Origin: Candidatus Gastranaerophilales bacterium
Lineage (GTDB): Bacteria > Cyanobacteriota > Vampirovibrionia > Gastranaerophilales > Gastranaerophilaceae
Assembly: GCA_944325835.1 (NCBI GenBank)
Contig: CALVBO010000006.1
Coordinates: 1 to 64,000, forward strand
Reading direction: 5' to 3'
DNA: 64,000 nt
The position numbers and the translations under genes are program-made. The notes beneath the pieces were generated by a model. That model searched no databases. It was not told the origin of the DNA and worked only from the letters and a program-made list of their open reading frames with translations. Shown here piece after piece: positions 1 to 9,021 of this stretch (position 1 is its first letter; every line of letters begins with the position of its first letter).

Positions 1-115
1 GGCTCAGCCTTCTCTCTCAGATTTTTCGTGGTCCAATCGCTCGGAACCAAATATGGCACCGGCTCAGCCGGCCCCCCCCCCCCCCTGATAAAATGCTTAC
101 ACTCTGTTTTTTCAT
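1..115 (-). CDS. 5' end of a pilin-like gene with a G14 tract (partial, apparently out of frame)
   Basis: An ATG at 115 (minus strand) is preceded by the leader GAAAGGATAGAAA, the same leader found before the pilin-like gene that starts at 62642. About ten codons in, both genes enter a long G tract. With the 14 G seen here the frame stops after about 30 codons. With 12 or 15 G it would stay open to the window edge. The likeness to 61422-62642 suggests a pilin-like protein whose expression is set by tract length. No pilin motif is visible because the gene leaves the window, so this rests on the shared 5' region alone. Confidence 0.4.
72..85. repeat. Poly-C tract (14 C)
   Basis: This is an uninterrupted run of 14 C, read as 14 G in the minus-strand gene that starts at 115. 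It is one of four such tracts of 11-14 bases in this AT-rich window (also 23872-23882, 51016-51026 and 62598-62610). Confidence 0.95.
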
Positions 116-232
116 CTTTCTATCCTTTCCGGCTTCTCGCCTTTATCTTATATTGAATGCCACTGTGTGACATTTCTTTTTTATTTTAAACTATTTTTAG
201 AATAACGTCAATATTTATGTTAAAATAAAGTT

Positions 233-1303
233 ATGGGTGATGAAGATAAACAGTATGACGCCACACCGCGAAAGCTCGAGCAGGCAAGGAAAGAAGGGCA
301 GGTCGTTAAGTCCAAAGATTTTTCTATGGCCGTGTCGTTACTTGTACTGTTTTCGGCAATTTTCGGACTGGCACCTTTTATCTGGGAACAGATTGTTCAG
401 ATTTACACCCTGCTATATGAGCAAATCCCCAATGCACACCTTGATGAAATAGGTATGACTTATATCTGGACGACAACAATCAAATGTGCTGCGCTGATTA
501 TCGGGCCGATTTTGTTTCTGGCGTGGCTGGTCGCAATACTTGCGGATTTTATTCAGGTAGGACCGCTGGTCGCTATCGCTCCGCTTGTGCCGAAACTTGA
601 TAAACTTAACCCGACAAAATATTTCAAAAACATCATGTCTATAAAAACTCTTTTTGAACTTTTCAAAAATATTCTAAAAGTTGCAATCCTCGGGTTTATA
701 GGCTGGAGCGTTTATAAAGAACACATTGAAAGCATTTTAATGCTTGCGGCAATCGACAATAATTTCGCCGTTATGATAGAGTTCGGCAAACTCATAACAG
801 ATTTCATCTTCAAAGCGTGTATCGCCTTTCTCGTAATCTCGGCGGCAGATTATGGGGTTACAAAATGGAAATTCTTGAAAGATCAGAAAATGTCTTTCAA
901 AGAAATCAAGGACGAATACAAAAACACAGAAGGCGATCCGAACGTCAAAGCCGCTCTGCGCCAGCGCCGTATGCAAATGCTGCAGCAAGGTATGATGGAC
1001 GCGGTTCCGGAAGCGGATTTTGTCGTTACAAACCCTATTCATGTTGCCTGCGCACTTAAGTACAAACAGGAAGAAATGGCTTCCCCGATGCTTATCGCGA
1101 AAGGCACAGAATTAATCGCTAAAAAAATTATTCAAATCGCAAAAGATCATAATGTTCCGGTAATAGAAAACGCACCGGTCGCAAGAGCTTTATTCAAAAT
1201 GGTGGATTTAAACCAGATGATTCCGCCGGAACTTTACAAAGCAGTAGCAGAAATTTTACTTTTCGTTTACAATTTGAAAAAAGGCAATTCACCGCGCCGC
1301 TAA
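233..1303 (+). CDS. flhB: FlhB/YscU-family export apparatus switch protein
   Basis: This 356-residue protein has the FlhB layout. A basic N-terminus (near residues 10-25) is followed by four hydrophobic segments to about residue 210, then a cytoplasmic domain. The self-cleavage motif is present as N-P-I-H at residues 267-270 (NPTH in the enterobacterial protein). In the family, cleavage between N and P switches the flagellar or type III export gate from rod/hook-type to late substrates at the inner membrane. No clear Shine-Dalgarno site precedes the ATG. A FliA-type sigma factor follows within 110 bp, which favours the flagellar member over a virulence-type YscU. Confidence 0.9.
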   Translation: MGDEDKQYDATPRKLEQARKEGQVVKSKDFSMAVSLLVLFSAIFGLAPFIWEQIVQIYTLLYEQIPNAHLDEIGMTYIWTTTIKCAALIIGPILFLAWLVAILADFIQVGPLVAIAPLVPKLDKLNPTKYFKNIMSIKTLFELFKNILKVAILGFIGWSVYKEHIESILMLAAIDNNFAVMIEFGKLITDFIFKACIAFLVISAADYGVTKWKFLKDQKMSFKEIKDEYKNTEGDPNVKAALRQRRMQMLQQGMMDAVPEADFVVTNPIHVACALKYKQEEMASPMLIAKGTELIAKKIIQIAKDHNVPVIENAPVARALFKMVDLNQMIPPELYKAVAEILLFVYNLKKGNSPRR

Positions 1304-1412
1304 CCCCTGTCAGGCTCAAAGCTGCGGATTGCACATGTTTCCTCTCTCAAAAAATCATACAAATAAAGGTATTATTTACCTGTCGATATGCTAGAATACA
1401 ATTGGGACAATA

Positions 1413-2078
1413 ATGATAAACATAGATAAACAAAAAATTCAGGAATATATAGACATCGTAAAGAAGGTAGCCCGCGTGGAATACCGCCGGATTCCTTCGC
1501 ACATGCTTGATATTGAAGAACTTGTTTCTATCGGGGTAATTGCTATTCAGGTTCTGGTTAAAAATAAAACACCCGAACAGCTTGCGAAATACAACGCCGC
1601 ATACGTAGCGACCGCCGTTCGCTGGGCAATGAGAAACGAACTGCGCATCCGGTATAAATGGTATTCTTTAAAACATAAAGAAGAAGAGGAGGAAAACGAA
1701 GCGCTTTACGATGAAAGTGATCCCGAAGCACAAAAAGCTAAAGTTCGGGAATCCATTTACGAAACTATCCTGTCCATTGACGGTTTAGCAGCTGCCGCAA
1801 GCGATAATGATTCTCCGTTTGATTTTGTCAAAGACCCTCATGCACAGCCGGATGAAAACGCTGAAATCTCCGAGCTGGCAAAAATGATTAAAGAAGCTAT
1901 CGCAAACCTTCCGCCAAAAGAAAGAACCGTTGTGGAATACCGTTTCTACAGAAATATGCAGGTAAAAGATATAGCGACGCAGGTCGGACTTTCTTCCTCA
2001 CGTGTCACAAGAATAGTTCAGGCCGCACTGGTTTCTATCAAACAATACCTGAATGCCAGAGAACAATACGGTTATTAA
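1413..2078 (+). CDS. fliA: FliA-family (sigma-28-like) RNA polymerase sigma factor
   Basis: This 221-residue sigma-70-family protein has a region 2 core (DIEELVSIGVIAI, then a segment with AVRWAMRNELR), an acidic linker with a run of Glu near residues 90-95, and a C-terminal region 4 helix-turn-helix (LPPKERTVVEYRFYR, DIATQVGLSSSRVTRI). It lacks region 1, as expected for the flagellar/alternative group. It follows flhB and overlaps or abuts the next gene, so the three are probably co-transcribed. FliA is the best fit; a WhiG/SigF-type relative cannot be excluded. Confidence 0.8.
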   Translation: MINIDKQKIQEYIDIVKKVARVEYRRIPSHMLDIEELVSIGVIAIQVLVKNKTPEQLAKYNAAYVATAVRWAMRNELRIRYKWYSLKHKEEEEENEALYDESDPEAQKAKVRESIYETILSIDGLAAAASDNDSPFDFVKDPHAQPDENAEISELAKMIKEAIANLPPKERTVVEYRFYRNMQVKDIATQVGLSSSRVTRIVQAALVSIKQYLNAREQYGY

Positions 2079-2079
2079 T

Positions 2080-2763
2080 ATGTTTTACGAAACTGTTTTT
2101 GAGGGAAAAACCCTTATTCAATCCGATATGTTAAAAGGCTTGACCCACTATTTTACAACACGCAGTTCATTTCTGGCAGAAAACAAAGATTTTCTGGCAC
2201 GTATTACCGGAATTCCGGCAGAAAACTTCATAGCGCCTGTACAAATCCACAGCGCTAATGTTGCAATTGCACCGGCTCACGGCGGAATAATTCCGGATAC
2301 TGACGCGCTAATTTTAAAGAATAAAGGTTTTGCGCTTACACTGAATTTTGCCGACTGTACACCGGTCATTCTTTTTGACCCTGTTTTAAATATCGCAGCC
2401 GGAATTCACGCGGGCTGGCGCGGAACCGCTTCATTAATCGCACAAAAAACGGCTCTCAAGATGATTGAACTCGGCTCAAAACCGGAAAACATAATCGCTG
2501 CAATCGGCCCGTGTATAGCAAAATGCTGCTTTGAAGTTACGGAAGAGGTAGTTGAAGCGTTAAAGCCTTATACAGTTTATGAACCTAAGGGCGAAAAATT
2601 TATGGTTGATTTAAAAGAAACTAACCGCCGCCAGCTTGAGGATATCGGAGTTACAAAAATTGATATAAGTCCTTATTGTACGGTCTGTGAACAAGACAAA
2701 TTTTTCTCCTACCGACTGACAAAAACCCCATATCGCCACAACATAATCCTGGCATTAAAATAA
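2080..2763 (+). CDS. pgeF: Laccase-domain purine nucleoside phosphorylase (YfiH/PgeF family)
   Basis: The family hallmarks are visible: NFADCTPVILFD, GIHAGWRGT, IGPCIAKCCFEV and SPYCTVCEQDKFFSYR, which supply the Cys/His ligands of the zinc site. Members are cytoplasmic and were long called polyphenol oxidases, but act on purine nucleosides. The frame is open to an in-frame ATG at 2053, which would overlap the sigma-factor gene by 26 bp. The ATG at 2080, just after the sigma-factor stop, is preferred; neither has a strong ribosome-binding site. The length (about 227 residues) fits the family. Confidence 0.85.
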   Translation: MFYETVFEGKTLIQSDMLKGLTHYFTTRSSFLAENKDFLARITGIPAENFIAPVQIHSANVAIAPAHGGIIPDTDALILKNKGFALTLNFADCTPVILFDPVLNIAAGIHAGWRGTASLIAQKTALKMIELGSKPENIIAAIGPCIAKCCFEVTEEVVEALKPYTVYEPKGEKFMVDLKETNRRQLEDIGVTKIDISPYCTVCEQDKFFSYRLTKTPYRHNIILALK

Positions 2764-3011
2764 AAGGAAAGCAGTTCTCCGCCACACCGGGCACTGAGTG
2801 CCACCTATAATGGGTTGGTCAGCTACCGGTTAGCGATTAACCCATTATGGAACCGGCTCAGCCGGCGCTATCTAACACGCCGCTCAAATGTTTCGCTCTC
2901 GTTCCCCGTCGCGAAACATTCTCGGACAAGGAAAGCCCGGAGTTTTACGCCCCGGGCAAGAATTTAATTAAAGGATATTAATTAATTTAGGTTAAGTTAA
3001 GAGGAATAAGA
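2764..3011. repeat. Intergenic palindromic repeat cluster
   Basis: This gene-free stretch between convergent genes is built of inverted repeats. The unit at 2789-2865 recurs in inverse orientation at 8724-8800 with about 74 of 77 positions identical. It contains the small palindromes GCACTGAGTGC and CCGGCTCAGCCGG and a longer AATGGGTT/AACCCATT stem. A perfect 10-bp stem (2887-2896 with 2911-2920, AATGTTTCGC) follows. A G+C hairpin at 2935-2957 (GCCCGG/CCGGGC) could terminate the leftward gene at 3012-4144. Confidence 0.85.
2935..2957 (-). terminator. Candidate terminator of the 3012-4144 gene
   Basis: The stem GCCCGG/CCGGGC with an 11-nt loop is followed on the minus strand by TTTCC. The T tract is weak. 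Confidence 0.4.
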
Positions 3012-4144
3012 TTACGCATTATAAAGAAGGCATCCGATTGCTGCTGCACCTGCCGCAATTGCTGCGAATTTACCGCCTTTGGCTCTGCGCATTGCGGATA
3101 AAGCATTATCCAGTGCTCCGCCGGTTTTCTTATCGAATACATTGAATTTTCCTTTACCGAAAAATCCGACTTTGCCGTCCCATTTCTTGGCAAATGACTG
3201 CATATTTTTTTCTAAGGCTTCATAACTTGTTTTTATGTTAGCTTTACGACCGGAAGCATCGGCCTTAACTCTGTTAAAAATATTGTCTACTTCGACATCA
3301 GTAACGCCTTTTTCAACAATGTATCCAATTCATCAGCTGTCAAATTAGCAGCATGCGGATTTGAACGTAAGTATTCAATTTTTGATGCAGAATCCGTACA
3401 ATCATCAAGACCCTTTACAAAGTCATCAAAAGAATCATATACAGATTTTTGCAAATTGTAATTGTTTTTGAACTCTAAATCATTAGCACCTTTGAGTGTA
3501 TCAGCATAATGTCTGCGAATTGCATCAACATCGGTATCAACCAATTCATACAGATATCTGTTAGTATCATCAATAGTAACACCTGCTGCCGGAACAGTCT
3601 TACCTATACGCTGTTTCAAAAAGCCTTTTAAATCATCAGACATATCCGCCACTTTTGGATTTGAAGGATCCTCAAGGAACATCTTCAATTCATCCATAAT
3701 TGAGTCAAAATTCTTTTCATCAACAGTGAATTTTGCTCTGTCCGCACCGACTTCGGTCGATAAATCTTTAAAGAATTGTTTCAATGCAGCTTCATTTTTT
3801 ATCGCTGCGTATTCACCCGAAAAACGTTTCATAAAGTCATCTGTAAACTGAACTTTACCTTTAACCTCTGTTACCGGAGAGTTGAACTGGTGGTTTAAAT
3901 AATTCATACCTAAATAACCCGCACCGGCAGCTGAACCTGCAATTGCAGCTCCACCCATTAAACCAATTCCCTGCTTTTGTTGTACGTTTTGTTGTTGACC
4001 GCTTTGCTGAGATGCACCATTTGCACCATTTGTCCAGGCGTTAGCACTATTAGCGCCGTTCATCATTTGTTGGTAAAGCAGTGCAGTGTAAAAATCATCA
4101 CCGCCAAAGCCATAACCCATTCCCATTGCCGGATTAATTCCCAT
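3012..4144 (-). pseudogene. Lineage-specific Gly/Asn/Gln-rich protein, interrupted by a frameshift
   Basis: The frame from the ATG at 4144 runs 285 residues and stops at 3287. Near position 3320 the neighbouring frame takes over without a stop (continuing VEKGVTDVEVDNIF) down to a stop at 3012, giving about 378 residues if one base is restored. The N-terminus is low-complexity (rich in Gly, Asn, Ala and Gln), followed by a small hydrophobic Gly/Ala segment near residues 62-80, a hydrophilic helical middle and a second Ala/Gly hydrophobic stretch near the C-terminus. Function unknown. The break could be a real mutation, an assembly error or a recoding site. It shares the upstream element TTGTATATATAAAGTATTT (plus-strand reading) with the gene at 9062-10612. 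Confidence 0.6.
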
Positions 4145-4184
4145 AACTAACCTAACCTTTCCTTAAATTAAATTATTCCTAACC

Positions 4185-4203
4185 TTGTATATATAAAGTA
4201 TTT
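4185..4203 (-). promoter_or_regulatory. Promoter-like element shared with 10638-10656
   Basis: The 19-bp sequence AAATACTTTATATATACAA (minus strand) lies 41 bp upstream of the start at 4144. An identical copy lies 26 bp upstream of the start at 10612. The TATATA core suggests a -10 element. Confidence 0.5.
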
Positions 4204-4213
4204 TTTGCATAAA

Positions 4214-4242
4214 AAATTGCCTTTCAAAAAGAAAGGCAATTT
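4214..4242 (-). terminator. Rho-independent terminator after the DUF4013-like gene
   Basis: A perfect 12-bp stem (AAATTGCCTTTC/GAAAGGCAATTT) with a 5-nt loop sits 29 bp past the stop at 4271. T-rich flanks on both strands would let it work in either direction. Confidence 0.8.
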
Positions 4243-4270
4243 ACATTTCTTAACAATTTTGATTTAAACG

Positions 4271-5122
4271 TTAATACTCCTCGTCTTCATTCTCATCTTC
4301 CGCCGGAATATCAAAATCATCATCCAGATACTCTGTTTCTGCCAGCCGTGATTTAATAATATCACACAGTCTCAGGGAATATGCAAATCCAATAGCATTT
4401 TGAACATAAAAGAACACAACCACCAGAAAAATAAGAGTAAACGATGTTACCGGATCCATATTTTCAGCACCTCCGGCCAATCCGCCGGAGAAACCGGTAA
4501 GCATCGCTGCTGCAATAGTTATTCCGTACAAAAGAATTGATACAAGAAAAAGAATCAAATCAAGCAACGCTACCTGTCCCGCTACAAGCGGAAATAATCT
4601 AAACAGAGTCAACGGGTTTAAAACATGCTTATATGAAAAACGTTTTGCATGAAGTGCCATAATTACCGGCATAGTTAACGCAAAAAACATCAAAAAGATA
4701 AACAGCAAAATAAACGCCAGAAGCGGAGTTGTTGCCCTAACTGCATTAGTTATTAAACCACATATTATAACCAGAAAAATCATATATATTGCCCACACAA
4801 TACTAAAAGGTATAAAACGCAACGCAGACACAAACATACCGCCAAAATCCAAATCCGGCAAAACATTTTTGTTATTATTCAGGGAATTTGAATAAATTTG
4901 CAATGAAAACCCGAATATCAGCAAAGATGCAAGTATATACAACAAAATCGCCGGAAGATTAATATCCGGAACCATACCCGCCTGCATTCCCTGAAACATA
5001 TTTTGGGGATTAAAATATAACATTAATGCCTGCAGTGCGACAATTGTAAGTATTTTATACCAGGAGCCTTTTTCAGTAAAAACACGTCCTAAATAATAGA
5101 AATATCCAGCCATTTGACACAA
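4271..5122 (-). CDS. DUF4013-like integral membrane protein
   Basis: This 283-residue protein has about six hydrophobic segments spread from residue 25 to 250 and a very acidic C-terminal tail. The pattern of membrane pairs separated by Gly/Ala-rich loops fits DUF4013-type proteins, whose function is not known. A start at an internal Met (MAGYFYYLG, 5113) is equally possible. It is the last gene of a leftward cluster with the nucleotidyltransferase-like gene 14 bp upstream and has a strong terminator behind it. Confidence 0.7.
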   Translation of the reverse strand: MCQMAGYFYYLGRVFTEKGSWYKILTIVALQALMLYFNPQNMFQGMQAGMVPDINLPAILLYILASLLIFGFSLQIYSNSLNNNKNVLPDLDFGGMFVSALRFIPFSIVWAIYMIFLVIICGLITNAVRATTPLLAFILLFIFLMFFALTMPVIMALHAKRFSYKHVLNPLTLFRLFPLVAGQVALLDLILFLVSILLYGITIAAAMLTGFSGGLAGGAENMDPVTSFTLIFLVVVFFYVQNAIGFAYSLRLCDIIKSRLAETEYLDDDFDIPAEDENEDEEY

Positions 5123-5136
5123 ACCTACAGGACATA

Positions 5137-5838
5137 TTACATATCAGAAACTTGTTTCAAAATTGAAGTTAACTGGCTGATAAGGTATTCATTAAACTCA
5201 TATATTTCAGAAGTATTAAATTGATAAGTACCTTCTTTTTGACCAATCAACTTTTTGAAGAACTGTTTATCAAATCTTACAACAGAACCCAGTTGTTCAA
5301 TAAGATCCTGTTTATAAACAGAAGGCGCAAGATTTTTCAATCTTATCAACGCACGGAATAAAACGGCAACAGTTCTTGCAATAGTATCTATCGCCGGAAT
5401 AATAGCAGACTTATTTCTGCCGTGTTCAAGATAAAAGCCTCTCAGTTTGAGAATTAAATTTTTAAGTTCACGTTCACATTGAAGTCTTAGATCAAAATAA
5501 TTAATGTTTAATGCCTGAACCAGATCATCACCGTAAATCAACTGGTTATTCCATTTAATATCGGAATATTCAATTGCATAGATGTCAGACATAGCATAAA
5601 ACTCATCTTTACCCATAATTAGCGGATAAGGATTACCCTTAGCAATCCAACGTTGGGTATACGGATAAAGTTTTGTTAAATCATCACTACGAACATTGTC
5701 AACTATTATAAAAAGGTCAACATTAGAATCCAGCGATTCATTTGTTGCATTTGCTTTAGATCCGAAAATAAAAACTGACAACAATCTGCTTGAAAAAACA
5801 TCCTGTAGTGATATAACCAACTGATTTAAATCTTTCAT
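5137..5838 (-). CDS. Minimal nucleotidyltransferase-domain protein
   Basis: The N-terminal domain shows the nucleotidyltransferase signature G-S-K-A ... SNVDLFIIVD, with the helix-turn GS motif and a D-x-F/I strand of the pol-beta superfamily. One of the two usual adjacent Asp positions is Asn-Val-Asp here, so activity is uncertain. The rest is helical with no recognised domain. The start at 5838 is chosen because GGAGATTCTA directly precedes that ATG; the longer frame begins at 5850. Substrate unknown. Confidence 0.65.
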   Translation of the reverse strand: MKDLNQLVISLQDVFSSRLLSVFIFGSKANATNESLDSNVDLFIIVDNVRSDDLTKLYPYTQRWIAKGNPYPLIMGKDEFYAMSDIYAIEYSDIKWNNQLIYGDDLVQALNINYFDLRLQCERELKNLILKLRGFYLEHGRNKSAIIPAIDTIARTVAVLFRALIRLKNLAPSVYKQDLIEQLGSVVRFDKQFFKKLIGQKEGTYQFNTSEIYEFNEYLISQLTSILKQVSDM

Positions 5839-5879
5839 TAGAATCTCCAATTATCTTACATAAAAATTTTTAATAATAA

Positions 5880-6560
5880 TTAAATGCTAAATTCATTACC
5901 AAATCCGCCTCTTCTGACGTATTTAGGTTTATTTTTATGACATTTTTCTATTAAGAAAAGGATAAAACCTAAAGCCGCGCAACAAAGGCCAATAATCAAT
6001 TCTTTATTTAATTCCAAAGGTTTTTTGATAGGGGCACTCATAGGTTCCAGTTTAATGCCGGAATCCTGCTTCACAAAAACCAGAGATGGCTCTATTACAC
6101 GGGAGATATAATAGATACCTTTTGTTATAGCAGAAGAATAGTCACCATTTTTAAACGCAGGTGAAACTTCTTCCTGAATAATATTTCTCAAAGCAACGTA
6201 GGAAATTTCAGATTTAAGGTTTTCACCGATTTCCACACCAATTTTTCCTTCGGTAGGCGCAACCAGGAATACCAGCAGATTTTCCTTCTGGTCAGCCAAT
6301 CCGCGTTCTGAAACGACTTTCGCGACACGGCTTGCCGGAACTCCATCCAGCGTATCCAGTGTCACAACCACAATTTGATATGATGTTTGCGCCTTGACGT
6401 AATCCTGATAAAAAGAAATTTTCGCACGGTCTGAATCATCAATTACCGATGCGCCATCAGAGATAAAGCCTTCGCCATCAAAATTAAACGTAAAGGTTGC
6501 AGCCAGAGCTTGCATACCAAAAATCAATAAACCAACCAATAAAATAAACTTCTTTTTCAT
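5880..6560 (-). CDS. TPM-domain secreted/membrane protein
   Basis: A cleavable signal peptide (basic KKK, hydrophobic core, ALA end near residue 20) leads into a TPM fold (YQIVVVTLDTLDG, ENLLVFLVAPTEGKIGVEIG). A single transmembrane segment near residues 190-207 and a short basic tail follow. TPM proteins sit at the envelope. Known members assist photosystem II repair in plants and cyanobacteria, but most bacterial ones have no defined role. It is the first of three leftward genes (5880, 5137, 4271) that are probably one transcript. Confidence 0.75.
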   Translation of the reverse strand: MKKKFILLVGLLIFGMQALAATFTFNFDGEGFISDGASVIDDSDRAKISFYQDYVKAQTSYQIVVVTLDTLDGVPASRVAKVVSERGLADQKENLLVFLVAPTEGKIGVEIGENLKSEISYVALRNIIQEEVSPAFKNGDYSSAITKGIYYISRVIEPSLVFVKQDSGIKLEPMSAPIKKPLELNKELIIGLCCAALGFILFLIEKCHKNKPKYVRRGGFGNEFSI

Positions 6561-6598
6561 ACTTTTAATTCTAAACTATTTTCAGTAATCTGTCAATA

Positions 6599-8590
6599 TC
6601 ACTTATTGTTTGAAGAATTATTCAAATTTTTTGCAATAATCAAGCCTAAACCGGCAACAACACAGACTCCCGCCACAATAAGGGCTATTTTTTTCGCGCC
6701 TAGTTTATTTGAAGTATTTTGTGAAACATCAATATTTTCTTTGCCATCCGGTTCTTTTAAGATTTTAGCGAACTTGCATAATTTTTTATAAAGTTCAGGA
6801 TGTTCCTTAGCGAGTCCGGCTTTTTCAAAGGCTCTTGCAAGAGCATCCGGCAGATTCAATGCCAGACCTTTTTGAACCGCATTGTGATAGCTATCTTTGT
6901 AATCTGACCAGATTTTATAACGGTAGTTTTCCATGTGGTTCAAACCTTGCGAATCGAACCTGCTCATTCTGCCAAGCGGATCCATATAGAACATAAAGTT
7001 ATGTTTTGCACCCATAATATCCGCGAATTTGGTTCTTATAAATTCCGCAGGTTTCATCAAATTTTCAACTGTATCATGGTAAAGTTCCGCTAATACTCCG
7101 GCTTGAGAGTTAATTCTTATTGTCCGGTAACCGCTTTGTGAACGTGCAACACTGTCTTCCAGACCTAAAGCCATAGGTCTTAATGGTTGAGCGGTGTGAT
7201 CACCTACACCGTAAATAATGTAATCCTTGTTCATGCCAAGCTTTTTAAATGCATCAAGCGAGCCCCAGTTGTTATCCAGATGTTCTGATTCCACAATTGC
7301 GACACGTTCAGCGACTTCCGGTCTTAAAGCTCCGTTGCGAAACATAGCAAAATCATCTGAACTTGCCTTAAATTCGTGGATAATATTTTGCGGGGAGTAA
7401 CTTCCGCCCTGCACTGACTCAAATTCATGTTCAATAAGACGCAATGCCGTATCACCAAGATCCAGACGTTCAACCTTTCCTGTTGCAGCCTCAATCATTT
7501 TCGGATTAACATACATCCAGGCAACATCAATCCTTGTGCCATCATACCTTCTTGCGGAAAGTCTTGCTTTAAGTTTCAACAGACGGGAGGCCGCAGAATT
7601 TTCATCCCTGAGCGCAGGATAGTTAAGACATGGCCCGCGCCAATCGTTTGCACCGATGTAGTGGTCGTGCAAAAACGCATCCGGATTTGCCCAGATTTCA
7701 TCTTTTGAAAAATTGACCGGCATGTCGCCAAAAAGTTTTAAACCTTTTTTATGAAGGATTTCGCGCCCCTCTTGCAGATGCTTTTCCGCAACAAACTGTT
7801 TAAATCTATAGAAATCAGCCTCTTTCGGATTTTCAGAAAGAAGAGTATTAATCCTATTTTGACGTTCAGCCTGTGAATATTCGCTTGTGCTCAAATAAAG
7901 CTGCTGGTCTAAGCGGCTATGCCAGCGTTCCCAGTCATGCCCGCGGTTTTCCTTTTTATTTTTTATAAGATGATAAACTGTTTTTGGAGTAAGCCACTCC
8001 TCATTTTCAAGTTTAAATTTATTAAACTCAATTTTAAGAGGATCGTTGCTGTCAAGAGTTCTGAACCTGCCATAGGCACGGCGGATATTAATATCAAAAG
8101 CAGAATTGCGGCGGTTAATATTTTCATAATTTACCATCTGTGCCCTGTCAATGACAGTATTTGCATCAACAATTTCTTTAAACTCTTTAGGCATAAGAAT
8201 ATAGCGCCATTGTTCCCCGGTTAAAGCTTCCGCATCTATAACAGAATCATTCAGCCCTAACGCGGAATAACCATAAGCACAAACAAGCCCGTTTTTGTGC
8301 TTACGTCCGAATTCACCCTGCGGAAGAACTTCTATTGTATTAATCCCGAAATATGTTTTTGCAAAGTCAAAAAAGCCTCCGGATTCACTATTCAATATAT
8401 TTGCGACACCGGTATTTCTCTCAGCAGATTGCGGCAGGCACGCATCGTGGACAATCAGCACGGAATTTCCGGTATTGCCAAGAAGCTGCTTTGCTTTAGC
8501 ATTAACCTGTGCCATTTCTTTTTCTTCTGATGAAGTTAAACGTCTTTTAAAACTAATATTTTGAGCGGGTGATACCGATGCAATCTTCAT
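6599..8590 (-). CDS. Divergent GH77 (4-alpha-glucanotransferase-like) protein with C-terminal membrane anchor
   Basis: Segments characteristic of MalQ/GH77 are recognisable: LFGDMPVNFSKDEIWANPDAF (usually GD-P-Y-V ... WANP), RYDGTRIDVAWMY (the RID motif holding the nucleophile Asp), a conserved-looking HEF segment and YGVGDHTAQ. These suggest transfer or hydrolysis of alpha-1,4-glucans. The family is normally cytosolic, but this protein ends in a transmembrane segment (near residues 637-656) and an Asn/Ser-rich tail. The N-terminus carries the NISFKRR variant of the lineage's short N-terminal motif. The ATG at 8590 is preferred over the GTG at 8596. The fold call is reasonable; activity is unproven. 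Confidence 0.65.
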   Translation of the reverse strand: MKIASVSPAQNISFKRRLTSSEEKEMAQVNAKAKQLLGNTGNSVLIVHDACLPQSAERNTGVANILNSESGGFFDFAKTYFGINTIEVLPQGEFGRKHKNGLVCAYGYSALGLNDSVIDAEALTGEQWRYILMPKEFKEIVDANTVIDRAQMVNYENINRRNSAFDINIRRAYGRFRTLDSNDPLKIEFNKFKLENEEWLTPKTVYHLIKNKKENRGHDWERWHSRLDQQLYLSTSEYSQAERQNRINTLLSENPKEADFYRFKQFVAEKHLQEGREILHKKGLKLFGDMPVNFSKDEIWANPDAFLHDHYIGANDWRGPCLNYPALRDENSAASRLLKLKARLSARRYDGTRIDVAWMYVNPKMIEAATGKVERLDLGDTALRLIEHEFESVQGGSYSPQNIIHEFKASSDDFAMFRNGALRPEVAERVAIVESEHLDNNWGSLDAFKKLGMNKDYIIYGVGDHTAQPLRPMALGLEDSVARSQSGYRTIRINSQAGVLAELYHDTVENLMKPAEFIRTKFADIMGAKHNFMFYMDPLGRMSRFDSQGLNHMENYRYKIWSDYKDSYHNAVQKGLALNLPDALARAFEKAGLAKEHPELYKKLCKFAKILKEPDGKENIDVSQNTSNKLGAKKIALIVAGVCVVAGLGLIIAKNLNNSSNNK

Positions 8591-8947
8591 AAACACTAAG
8601 TCCTAATCAACAAATAAGAGTTATACCCTATTAAAGCATGCTGAAAATAAAAAGGCAATAGGGAAACCTTATTGGAATTTGAAACGGCGGGAATATTATG
8701 CCGCCTGCTTGTCACCCTCACGCCCGGCTGAGCCGGTTCCATAATGGGTTAATCGCTAACCGGTAGTCGACCAACCCGTTATAGGTGGCACTCAGTGCCC
8801 ACCGCGGCACCGGCTTACGCATTCCGCCTGGATAAATTTTAAGCGGGTACTTTATACCCGCAAAATTTACAACGGCGGCATCGTAGTGTTGCCCTGCTCC
8901 CCGTGCTCACGCACGGTGACACCGGCAACACCGGCTCACGCAAAATA

Positions 8948-8977
8948 AAAAGGTATAAGAGAAATCCCATACCTTTT
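8948..8977 (-). terminator. Candidate terminator
   Basis: Stem AAAAGGTAT/ATACCTTTT, followed on the minus strand by a T-rich stretch. It lies downstream of the gene at 9062. Confidence 0.6.
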
Positions 8978-9021
8978 CCTTAACCTACCATTACTACTGG
9001 CTCCTCTTCACCTTCTACATA

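Noticed and set aside
737-1059. Overlapping frames inside flhB on both strands
   Set aside because: Shadows of the flhB coding frame with no ribosome-binding site.
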